DNA from: JAKPPT01 sp964630305
Lineage (GTDB): Bacteria; Spirochaetota; Spirochaetia; Treponematales; UBA12059
Assembly: GCA_964630305.1 (NCBI GenBank)
Contig: CAZVTR010000061.1
Location: forward strand, 1 to 10,345
Length of the DNA stretch: 10,345 bases
Direction of reading: 5' to 3'
In this document: piece by piece, positions 1-5,924 of the stretch
How the letters are laid out: every line of letters begins with the position of its first letter
Numbering within the stretch: the first letter of the stretch is position 1
Translations under genes and position numbers: made by a program
Notes under the pieces: model-generated
What the model was told of the DNA's origin: nothing
Seen by the model: only the letters and a program-made list of their open reading frames with translations
Database searches by the model: none

Positions 1-2
1 AA

Positions 3-35
3 GTTTCAATCCACGCTCCCCATACGGAGAGCGAC
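3..35 (-). CRISPR. Leader-proximal repeat of a type I-C CRISPR array
   Basis: This 33-nt unit reads on the minus strand from GTCGCTCTCC to GTGGATTGAAAC, the typical form and 3' end of type I-C repeats. GCTCTCC and GGGGAGC pair as a 7-bp stem (one G-U) around a GTAT loop, which is the hairpin Cas5c recognises and cuts. Only one repeat is visible; positions 1-2 (TT on the minus strand) would be the first bases of the newest spacer. The array therefore runs leftward out of the window, and its length and spacers cannot be judged. It is called CRISPR from the repeat sequence, its place after cas2, and the AT-rich leader on its right. Confidence 0.93.
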
Positions 36-77
36 CGCAATATATAGTAATTCATTTATAATGCACCACAATATATA
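35..77 (-). repeat. Direct 12-mer repeat at the leader end
   Basis: CCGCAATATATA (35-46) and CCACAATATATA (66-77) match at 11 of 12 positions and begin 31 bp apart, close to three helical turns. On the minus strand, the copy nearest the array ends exactly at the junction and shares the first G of the repeat. That position is where leader-end recognition by the integration complex would be expected. The AT part is low in complexity, so chance similarity is possible; the shared CC(G/A)CA end is what makes it notable. Confidence 0.4.
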
Positions 78-234
78 TTTAAACTTATTTAATTTTCTTT
101 AAATTTTGATCTTAGTTTACATTTTAATATATATAAAATTATCTTTTTAGTTGAAATATTTTTGCGAACCTGCCAGAAATATAATGTTATCTTATAGTTC
201 GCACATTTTCCTTCCCTATTTATTTCAAAGAACA
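36..234 (-). promoter_or_regulatory. CRISPR leader between cas2 and the array
   Basis: This is a strongly AT-rich, non-coding stretch of 199 bp between the cas2 stop codon and the first repeat. By position it is the leader: it should carry the pre-crRNA promoter, reading leftward, and the signals that direct Cas1-Cas2 to insert spacers at the first repeat. Two structures stand out. One is an inverted repeat, TGCGAAC/GTTCGCA, just after cas2 (163-203). The other is a 12-mer present twice, 31 bp apart, whose inner copy touches the leader-repeat junction. Several TATA-like stretches could act as a -10 box, so I do not choose one. Confidence 0.8.
163..203 (-). repeat. Inverted repeat in the leader, just downstream of cas2
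   Basis: The perfect 7-bp arms TGCGAAC (163-169) and GTTCGCA (197-203) are separated by 27 bp. They are the only GC-containing island in this AT-rich leader. On the minus strand the order is GTGCGAAC, 27 nt, GTTCGCAA. From memory, a similar GTGCGAAC...GGTTCGCAC pair lies downstream of cas2 in many type I-C loci of unrelated bacteria, which would imply a conserved function. I could not check this by alignment. It may be a transcript structure at the cas2 3' end or a protein site. Confidence 0.6.
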
Positions 235-525
235 TCAGAATAAAAGCGGACCTTCAATGTCAAAACTTCGATTAACTCCAATATGCTCAACTTTATATTT
301 CCAATTATCACCCATAAAATAATAACGAATGCTGTCAGTTTGCTTATCAATTATATTTTCAAGTTGATACTGTATTTTTCTGAGAATAGTCCCATCAATA
401 ACGCATTCAAACACAGAATTTTGTACTCTTTGGCCATAGTTTTGACATACTTTTGCCACTCTTCGTAGTCTTTTTCTTCCTTCAAAAGTTTCAGTATTTA
501 CATCATAGGTAATTAGAACCATCAT
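235..525 (-). CDS. cas2: CRISPR-associated protein Cas2
   Basis: This 96-residue protein has the usual Cas2 length. It opens MMVLITYDV, the first beta strand of the ferredoxin-like fold, with the conserved aspartate at residue 8. The following helix, RLRRVAKVCQNYGQRVQNS, and the strand VFECVIDG also match the family. Cas2 dimers bridge two Cas1 dimers in the spacer-integration complex. The gene follows cas1 after 15 bp. Upstream, AAAAGGA lies 7 nt from the first of two consecutive ATG codons and 10 nt from the second, so either could be used. It is the last gene before the leader. The C-terminal segment near residue 80 (NRSFDIEGPLLF) fits the family ending. Confidence 0.96.
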   Translation of the reverse strand: MMVLITYDVNTETFEGRKRLRRVAKVCQNYGQRVQNSVFECVIDGTILRKIQYQLENIIDKQTDSIRYYFMGDNWKYKVEHIGVNRSFDIEGPLLF

Positions 526-540
526 ATCTTTATCCTTTTC

Positions 541-1572
541 CTAGTTCCATAAAAAAGGTGGATAACCATCAATTTCACCTCGAATATATTTGGCTAATAA
601 CATCGCTTGTGTATAAGGTAGTAACCCATAAGGTATATTTTCCTTTAAGTAGGGATGATTGAATGTTTCTTGTTTTTTGTCTTGCCAGCTCTTTATAACT
701 ACCGAACGAGTTTGATCGTTCATTATAACTCCGCCACTTTCCTTTTTAATAAAACCGTTGCCATCTATCTGTTTCCTATTTATTAATGAAAAAACAAGTC
801 TGTCTACCATCACAGATCTTAATTCTTCCATTAAATCGAGTGCAAGAGAAGCTCTTCCAGGTCTATCTTGATGATAAAAACCAACATAAGGATCTAATCC
901 TACTGTTTCTAATGCCGAACCGATTTCATGAGCTAAAATAGTATATAAAAATGATAGTAACGCATTTACGTTGTCCATTGGCGGCCGACGAGATCTTTCA
1001 TTAAAAATAAAACTGTCCTTTTGTTGCAATATCAATTCATTGAATACACTAAAATATGTTTTCGCAGCGCTACCTTCAAAAGCAAGAAGTTCCGATAGTG
1101 AAGTGCAGTCAGACAAAATTTTAAGAATATTTTTGAGGAAGACCGAAGCATTTTCCAATCGATTTTTATTCACAACTAATTCATGGTCTCGTATTGCTCT
1201 TTCTATCACTTTTCTACTATTGCCTATCTTTCCAATTAAAAATGATTGAGCTAACTTAACACAATCTTTCTCAGACTCTGAAATACAGTATTGTTTTTTT
1301 CGTAATAAAACATTTCCATGTACAGCGCCAATAATTCTAGCTTGAAATTTCCCATAAGGTGTTAAAAAACAAAGTCCAATATTTTTATCAATACAAGCTT
1401 TCATTAATGCAGGGCTTACACCTAAATAATTAAAACAAACAATATTTTCTATGTTATGCAAAGGGATTTTTGTAGCTTCATGCTCTTCCTTTTTAATTAC
1501 AATTGTCTCTCCATCAAGAGAAATAAAAACATCAGGGCTTGTAATGTATACTGTGTTAAGCAATTTTTTCAT
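541..1572 (-). CDS. cas1: CRISPR-associated integrase Cas1 (type I-C)
   Basis: This 343-residue protein is the metal-dependent integrase that inserts new spacers at the leader end of the array, working with Cas2. The N-terminal beta domain includes IPLHNIENIVCFNYLG (about 36-51). In the helical C-terminal domain the three metal-binding sites are visible: E166 in LLAFEGSAA, H234 in GFYHQDRPGR, and the acidic cluster in LDLMEELR (D246-E250). Length is normal for I-C Cas1. The start has a good ribosome site (GAGGG, 8 nt away) and lies 1 nt past the cas4 stop, so translation is probably coupled. It ends at LPYTQAMLLAKYIRGE...PPFLWN, a normal C-terminus. Sampled 60-bp lines give about 27-35% GC, lower than a sampled line of cas7. 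Confidence 0.97.
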   Translation of the reverse strand: MKKLLNTVYITSPDVFISLDGETIVIKKEEHEATKIPLHNIENIVCFNYLGVSPALMKACIDKNIGLCFLTPYGKFQARIIGAVHGNVLLRKKQYCISESEKDCVKLAQSFLIGKIGNSRKVIERAIRDHELVVNKNRLENASVFLKNILKILSDCTSLSELLAFEGSAAKTYFSVFNELILQQKDSFIFNERSRRPPMDNVNALLSFLYTILAHEIGSALETVGLDPYVGFYHQDRPGRASLALDLMEELRSVMVDRLVFSLINRKQIDGNGFIKKESGGVIMNDQTRSVVIKSWQDKKQETFNHPYLKENIPYGLLPYTQAMLLAKYIRGEIDGYPPFLWN

Positions 1573-1573
1573 T

Positions 1574-2245
1574 CTATAATCCCTCTAAATAAGAATTTAT
1601 GTAAGAGGAGACATTTTCTTTTTTATTCATCAGCTCTGGTTGGCATATTTCGTACATTGAACAGGATCGGCAAGCTTTTGAAGGCTTTACTTTTGGTATA
1701 TATCTTCTATCAAAATAATCATGCATCTCATGGGAAATAGTAGATACTAATTTTCTTAGTTCATTAGAAAATAAAACTTTTTCCCTATGTCTAGTAAGAC
1801 CATAATATATATAACCTACTCTTATTTCTGTTGAAAGCATAAACTCTAAGCATATAGCTTGAGCACAAAGCTGTATTTCATCAACAGGATCATGTTTTGG
1901 TTTCCCACGCTTATACTCAACAGGATATGGAATATAGGTATCATCTTTTTTATTTATAAAAACGCCATTTGGATCTTTTACAAATTCTATAAGATCACAG
2001 ATGCCGTTTAATCCTAACTTATATGATACAACAGGTACAGATCGGCTAACAAAAAAATCTCCTCTACTTTCCGAAATATAAGGATCATCTACCTTTTCAT
2101 GTAAAAGGCGCCCTTCGAATGTATAAGCGTTTTCCTTCCATTGATTCTCTATGTGAATGAGTGCCCACTGCCTTCTACAAAAGCTAAAATGCTGTATCCC
2201 AGAGAGAGGAAGCAGTTCTTCAGGTGTATATTCATCATTTAACAT
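1574..2245 (-). CDS. cas4: CRISPR-associated Cas4 exonuclease
   Basis: This 223-residue protein is a RecB-type nuclease with a 4Fe-4S cluster. It helps trim prespacers and select those next to a PAM, working with Cas1-Cas2. Four cluster cysteines are present: C23 in FSFCRRQW, and C192, C195 and C201 in the C-terminal CRSCSMYEIC segment. The nuclease core is complete: H49 (GRLLHE), D84 (GICDLIE), E110 and K112 (PVEYKRG), and Q125 (DEIQLCAQA). It begins the adaptation part of the operon, after a gap of 58 bp that contains a strong hairpin. The ribosome site is modest (AGGA, 6 nt before the ATG) and lies just after the hairpin in the transcript, so folding could affect Cas4 translation. Confidence 0.96.
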   Translation of the reverse strand: MLNDEYTPEELLPLSGIQHFSFCRRQWALIHIENQWKENAYTFEGRLLHEKVDDPYISESRGDFFVSRSVPVVSYKLGLNGICDLIEFVKDPNGVFINKKDDTYIPYPVEYKRGKPKHDPVDEIQLCAQAICLEFMLSTEIRVGYIYYGLTRHREKVLFSNELRKLVSTISHEMHDYFDRRYIPKVKPSKACRSCSMYEICQPELMNKKENVSSYINSYLEGL

Positions 2246-2259
2246 AAATGATCCTATAA

Positions 2260-2282
2260 CCCTACCCTCGATAAGGGTAGGG
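2260..2282 (-). terminator. Hairpin between interference and adaptation genes (attenuator or processing signal)
   Basis: CCCTACCCT (2260-2268) and AGGGTAGGG (2274-2282) form a perfect 9-bp GC-rich stem with a 5-nt CGATA loop. If one C is bulged, flanking TATAA and TTATA add five more pairs. No U-run follows on either strand: the minus strand continues TTATAGGATC. It is therefore not a standard intrinsic terminator. Its place between cas7 and cas4 suggests it lowers read-through, stabilises the upstream mRNA end, or marks a processing site, so that interference proteins are made in excess of adaptation proteins. The structure is plainly seen; its role is inferred. Confidence 0.55.
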
Positions 2283-2303
2283 CTTATAAAATTTTACTAT
2301 GGT

Positions 2304-3194
2304 TTAATAACCTTCAATTTCTATACACTTTAAGTGTTCTAATTTATCAAGTTTAATTTCATAATCATTAATATCTTTTGGTTCATCAACTCCATCCTTA
2401 ACATTGATCTTTAACAAGTTATGAACTTTTGCAGAAGAGTATTGGCCATTTGGAGAGTTATGTTCCCACCAGTAAACCTTGTGAACTGTCATACTTCCCG
2501 CCGGACGGGCAGATGATTCATCATTCACAAATAGAGTCTTAATGGCCTCCTGAATTGCATTGGCATCTTCATCAGAAAAACCTGTTTTAATTGCCAATTG
2601 CGGATTCATACTACCATAGAAAACATATACGCCATGGTCAACGCGATGTTTCATGCCCATTGTGTCTGAAGCACGCTTTTCACTAAGCTCACCGCTCACA
2701 CTTTTGGTGATTTGGATACTTGAAGTCCGGTCTAAGACAGTAGAAACAGAAAAAGCAGGGTGAATTGAAACAGGACCACGTATAGGAATAGAAACACCAT
2801 CGCTATCTTCTTCACCTTCACTCTTTTTCCCTTTTTTAGCTTTGAAAGCAAACACTTGCCCAAACGCACGTACATCTAGCCATGTTTTACACGCAAACTC
2901 TTGAAATTTTTGTTTATCGCTCATATCAATGTTAGATTTTTTTGCTTCCCCTTCTGCACGCTCTCGCAAACTACCGTATTCATCTACTCGGTTATCATCA
3001 GACTGCACGAAAATACTCTTTCCCATATTTTGTAAGCGGTTGCGAATTTTACGCTTAATAGATACATCTGACATTTCACCAAAACCTTCGTAGGTTACAC
3101 GTGGTCGATTACCGTTAAGTGGATCTCCGTTAGGGTTAGCATGCTTAACAGTCACAATCACAGCAAAGTCAATTTTCTTTGTTAATGATGCCAT
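2304..3194 (-). CDS. cas7: Cascade backbone protein Cas7 (Csd2, type I-C)
   Basis: This 296-residue RAMP protein polymerises along the crRNA spacer to form the backbone of the I-C Cascade complex. Family signatures run through it: VKHANPNGDPLNGNRPR (17-32), DVRAFGQVFAF (107-117), IRGPVSIHPAFSV (138-150), MKHRVDHGVYVFYGSMNP (181-198), and ARPAGSMTVHKVYWWEHNS (229-247), which is typical of Csd2. A short lysine- and acid-rich stretch (about 119-133) probably forms an exposed loop. The ATG has a strong AAAGGAG 9 nt upstream. It follows cas8c after 31 bp. Length and ends are normal for the family. A sampled line (2461-2520) is about 52% GC, higher than sampled adaptation-gene lines. Confidence 0.97.
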   Translation of the reverse strand: MASLTKKIDFAVIVTVKHANPNGDPLNGNRPRVTYEGFGEMSDVSIKRKIRNRLQNMGKSIFVQSDDNRVDEYGSLRERAEGEAKKSNIDMSDKQKFQEFACKTWLDVRAFGQVFAFKAKKGKKSEGEEDSDGVSIPIRGPVSIHPAFSVSTVLDRTSSIQITKSVSGELSEKRASDTMGMKHRVDHGVYVFYGSMNPQLAIKTGFSDEDANAIQEAIKTLFVNDESSARPAGSMTVHKVYWWEHNSPNGQYSSAKVHNLLKINVKDGVDEPKDINDYEIKLDKLEHLKCIEIEGY

Positions 3195-3225
3195 AATATT
3201 CTTCTCCTTTAATCTAAAATATAGT

Positions 3226-3624
3226 TTATTCCTTTAAATAAACTTCTTCTTTTGTTTCAGAAATAGATTTATCCACTTTTTCCCACATTTTTTGGCGCTG
3301 GCAATAGAATCCAAGCAAATATTCGCCTGTCAGTGGCTTATTACTAATAAAATCTTCTGGTGAAAACAAATCTTCAACTTGAGAAATCAATCTTTTATAG
3401 TAAGAAGCACTATCGCCTTGCCTTATAAAATAAGGAGTAAGCAATTCATGGATTTGCTTCCAAGTACTGAAAGGGCGTTGAGAAAATAATTGCATGTATC
3501 GTGTTGCATTTGTAGGACGTTTTTTTTCTGCATCCGACAAAGTACGCTCTTCCATTACATCAGCAATTGCAAGTAGCCTACCATAGAGATAATCCCTTGT
3601 TTTACGGGTCTCATCAAGTGACAT
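3226..3624 (-). CDS. cas11c: Cascade small subunit Cas11c, internally translated from cas8c
   Basis: This is an in-frame start inside cas8c at codon 521, giving a 132-residue protein beginning MSLDETRKTRDYLYGRLLAI. The ATG is preceded by a near-perfect Shine-Dalgarno, AAAGGAGG (3633-3640), with 8 nt between, stronger than the site of most full-length cas genes here. Type I-C systems are known to lack a separate cas11 gene and to make the small subunit by internal initiation at this part of cas8c; the M-S-L-D...YLYGRLLA opening fits that. The product is predicted to be helical and to line the belly of Cascade, stabilising the displaced DNA strand. The start is read from sequence and analogy; expression is not shown. 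Confidence 0.82.
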   Translation of the reverse strand: MSLDETRKTRDYLYGRLLAIADVMEERTLSDAEKKRPTNATRYMQLFSQRPFSTWKQIHELLTPYFIRQGDSASYYKRLISQVEDLFSPEDFISNKPLTGEYLLGFYCQRQKMWEKVDKSISETKEEVYLKE

Positions 3625-5184
3625 TTCAAAGTCCTCCTTTCCTTCTTTGTATTTTTTGTAAAGTGCACAAGCAATTGTAAACACTTTACTCCAATCAAAA
3701 TTATTTAAACCAATACGGTTTGAAGCTCTCCTGACTATTGATTCTACCAAATCACGTGGAATAGGCTGATTATCTACAATACAGGGAAGTAATCGCTTAA
3801 TTGTTGCTTTTTTAAGTTTATCATCCATTCGACTACCATAAGCGGCTTCAACAATATCAGCCGGAGCAGGTGCCCCTTCGAAAGAAATAATACGTCTTTT
3901 TTTCTTACCATTATCGTCTTGTAATTCTATTGTATGATAAGAATGTCTCCAAAAGCATGTTTTATGCCAATTTTCGATTCGATCGAGGAATTCTGATCCA
4001 TTCAGAATACGATAATAGACGATAGACAAGCGACCTGGAGAAGCTGAGTCCACCGCCATTACAACTACATCATTCCGATTACCAAGCTCTGAACGATAAC
4101 CAGCTATTTTTTTCTTCAACCCAATACCAACTTCCTGAGCAGTATCTGCTAGATGATCTTGTTCGGTAACTAAATCACTATAAAAGGCTTCAAAAGTATC
4201 TTGCGTAGGTTGAGGAACCTTCGCACCTGAAGTTGCCCAGGCAACAACAGCCAAATCACCACTAACATATCCCTGACGGCTCATGAGCCAGCGAAGAGCA
4301 GCATGTGCCTTCTGTGTAGTATCGAATCCTACTGTGGCACATTCTTGTGGATTAATAAATCTACCTCTATATGTAAAATTGGACTGATCGTTAGATGAGA
4401 TCAATTTTGCTTTGTCACCATCATTCCGAATTTTAGCCGGATGTTGATCGGCTGTAAAACTTTCATTTCCAGTAACATAGCAGAGCGATTTTTCTTTTTT
4501 TGTAGATGAGTAATAGTTAATCCAAGCTTGAATTAGTTCAGAATCTTTCCAGACCTCTGCTATACCTTTACCTTCGACCCGCCAACGTACAAAAGCATCT
4601 GCTTGCCAGCTTTCAATTTTTCCACTCTTTTGGTTTATACGACCAGGCAATAAATCAAAAACATCAGTTTCATTATTATTTCTATTTTCAGAGGGACGTT
4701 GTAAATATAGTTTACCTTCTTTATTTACAAACAAAATATGGTTTTCAACTAAATCTTTGATTACGTTACCCTTTTCAATGTATTTATAAATAGCCTTTAT
4801 CTTGTTAGGTGCATCGTTATCAACCCAACTTTTTAGCTGTATTTTATATGATTCAAAATAATGATCCTTTTCACCTCCATACTTCTTATAATCAGCAGCA
4901 ATATACTGTAATTTATCACATAAAGGATGTGCTGCTTCACCGCTTGTACGTCCAGCAGACTTTTCTGTACAAGGAATGATGGTACGTGCTTCACTCTTAG
5001 CTACCACACGAGCGCGGCGAAAATTACTATTTTCATCGAGTGTAATTTCAATTTGGGCTTTTTGTGTAGTGTGGCAAATTGGCAATAGCGGAACATGCTC
5101 ATCGCCATCTTCATCACCTTCTATAATACCAATCATGTTCTGACATTTCTCATATGTCTCATAAAGACTTTGAATCCAATTCAT
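3226..5184 (-). CDS. cas8c: Cascade large subunit Cas8c (Csd1)
   Basis: This 652-residue protein is the large subunit of type I-C Cascade. It recognises the PAM and helps open the target DNA before Cas3 arrives. Family-typical segments include the start MNWIQSLYETYE, CHTTQKAQIEITLD (37-50), ARTIIPCTEKSAGRTS (66-81), HPLCDKLQYIAADY (86-99), and CYVTGN near 235-240. Also typical are the long RWLMSRQGY...VAWA region (298-317) and VMAVDSASPGRLSIVYYRIL (375-394). A Glu/Asp-rich loop (22-29, GDEDGDEH) is local to this protein. The start has GAGGAG 6 nt upstream and lies 17 bp after cas5c. The C-terminal 132 codons also have their own ribosome site and start, giving Cas11c. No stop or frameshift is seen. 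Confidence 0.96.
   Translation of the reverse strand: MNWIQSLYETYEKCQNMIGIIEGDEDGDEHVPLLPICHTTQKAQIEITLDENSNFRRARVVAKSEARTIIPCTEKSAGRTSGEAAHPLCDKLQYIAADYKKYGGEKDHYFESYKIQLKSWVDNDAPNKIKAIYKYIEKGNVIKDLVENHILFVNKEGKLYLQRPSENRNNNETDVFDLLPGRINQKSGKIESWQADAFVRWRVEGKGIAEVWKDSELIQAWINYYSSTKKEKSLCYVTGNESFTADQHPAKIRNDGDKAKLISSNDQSNFTYRGRFINPQECATVGFDTTQKAHAALRWLMSRQGYVSGDLAVVAWATSGAKVPQPTQDTFEAFYSDLVTEQDHLADTAQEVGIGLKKKIAGYRSELGNRNDVVVMAVDSASPGRLSIVYYRILNGSEFLDRIENWHKTCFWRHSYHTIELQDDNGKKKRRIISFEGAPAPADIVEAAYGSRMDDKLKKATIKRLLPCIVDNQPIPRDLVESIVRRASNRIGLNNFDWSKVFTIACALYKKYKEGKEDFEMSLDETRKTRDYLYGRLLAIADVMEERTLSDAEKKRPTNATRYMQLFSQRPFSTWKQIHELLTPYFIRQGDSASYYKRLISQVEDLFSPEDFISNKPLTGEYLLGFYCQRQKMWEKVDKSISETKEEVYLKE
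3633..3640 (-). promoter_or_regulatory. Internal ribosome binding site for Cas11c
   Basis: AAAGGAGG on the minus strand lies 8 nt before the in-frame ATG at codon 521 of cas8c. The overlying codons encode Lys-Gly-Lys-Glu-Asp, so the site is built into coding sequence. A full anti-SD match at ideal spacing inside a reading frame is unlikely by chance at the exact place where I-C systems need one. Confidence 0.8.
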
Positions 5185-5201
5185 CTAAAACTCCTCATTT
5201 T

Positions 5202-5912
5202 TCAATTTTCTAGTAAACTTTCTTCTGCCAATCCAACGGTATTAGGCGGATTTGCTTTCATAGGTCGAACAAATTTGCGTATAATCTCTTTAGAATTATT
5301 AGGTTTAGGAAATTCAATGATACCGTTCAACATTTTTGCTCTCCAGAACCGCGCCCAAAATTCTTTGGGTTTATTTTCGTCAGGATAATCAAATCCATGA
5401 AACATTAGCCCAAACGACATTTCACCATAATCATCATAAAAACCTTTGTCTGTGCCAAATTCACAGGGCTCAACATAGCCTTGACATTCTCGGGTACCAA
5501 GAAATATGTCTCGTCGTCCGCCGCGTTCGATCATTCGCTGAGCAATCTTAAAATGTTTGTCTTCGTTGCGGTCTTGTTCTAAATCAGAACGGTTGTAATT
5601 CCATTCGAAATGCGCTTTCACTTGATACTCGACATCAGCTAGATACGTGTATATGGAAAGGTCATTTCCACCCGAGCTGTACTTAATAGGTTTTACACCT
5701 CGCGGCTGAGTACGGATTGGTTTCATAACCCGTATCTTATCAATAATCCATACAATGGTTGGTTTCCAATATACTGAACTTAGGATTCCTTTCACTGCCT
5801 CGTAGGTGGGAACCTGGTAGGAATATTTCTCTCCACCGATACGGGTTAACGGATCGGTGAACAAAGCATACCTACCCCACACTTTGAATGTCACACTGTT
5901 TTGATATTGCAT
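5202..5912 (-). CDS. cas5c: crRNA-processing endoribonuclease Cas5c (Cas5d)
   Basis: This 236-residue RAMP protein takes the place of Cas6 in type I-C: it cuts pre-crRNA below the repeat stem and stays on the 5' handle within Cascade. It closely follows the family, with SVTFKVWGRYALFTDPLTRI (6-25), PTYEAVKGILSSVYWKPTI (35-53), VEYQVKAHFEWN (94-105), GGRRDIFLGTRECQGYVEPC (131-150) and FHGFDYPDE (171-179). Residues Y48, K119 and H120 match the catalytic Tyr and Lys-His pair known in the Bacillus halodurans enzyme. The frame is open upstream to an ATG at 5951, but the start at 5912 is preferred: it has AAGGAGGT immediately upstream and gives the usual N-terminus. It lies 11 bp after the cas3 stop. 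Confidence 0.96.
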   Translation of the reverse strand: MQYQNSVTFKVWGRYALFTDPLTRIGGEKYSYQVPTYEAVKGILSSVYWKPTIVWIIDKIRVMKPIRTQPRGVKPIKYSSGGNDLSIYTYLADVEYQVKAHFEWNYNRSDLEQDRNEDKHFKIAQRMIERGGRRDIFLGTRECQGYVEPCEFGTDKGFYDDYGEMSFGLMFHGFDYPDENKPKEFWARFWRAKMLNGIIEFPKPNNSKEIIRKFVRPMKANPPNTVGLAEESLLEN

Positions 5913-5916
5913 TAAG

Positions 5917-5924
5917 ACCTCCTT
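5917..5924 (-). promoter_or_regulatory. Ribosome binding site fixing the cas5c start
   Basis: AAGGAGGT is complementary to the 16S 3' end and lies 4 nt before the ATG at 5912. It begins at the last base of the cas3 TGA. The alternative ATG at 5927, which overlaps the cas3 stop as ATGA, and the one at 5951 have no such site. This decides the cas5c start and suggests that ribosomes ending cas3 can reinitiate on cas5c. Confidence 0.8.

Noticed and set aside
36..77. A second, degenerate CRISPR repeat in the leader
   Set aside because: The duplicated 12-mer shares only one base with the repeat; no GGATTGAAAC-like end or stem is present beyond position 35.
971..1249. Plus-strand open frames opposite cas1, cas2, cas4, cas5c and cas3
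   Set aside because: All lie antisense to strongly recognisable cas genes and give protein sequences without family features.
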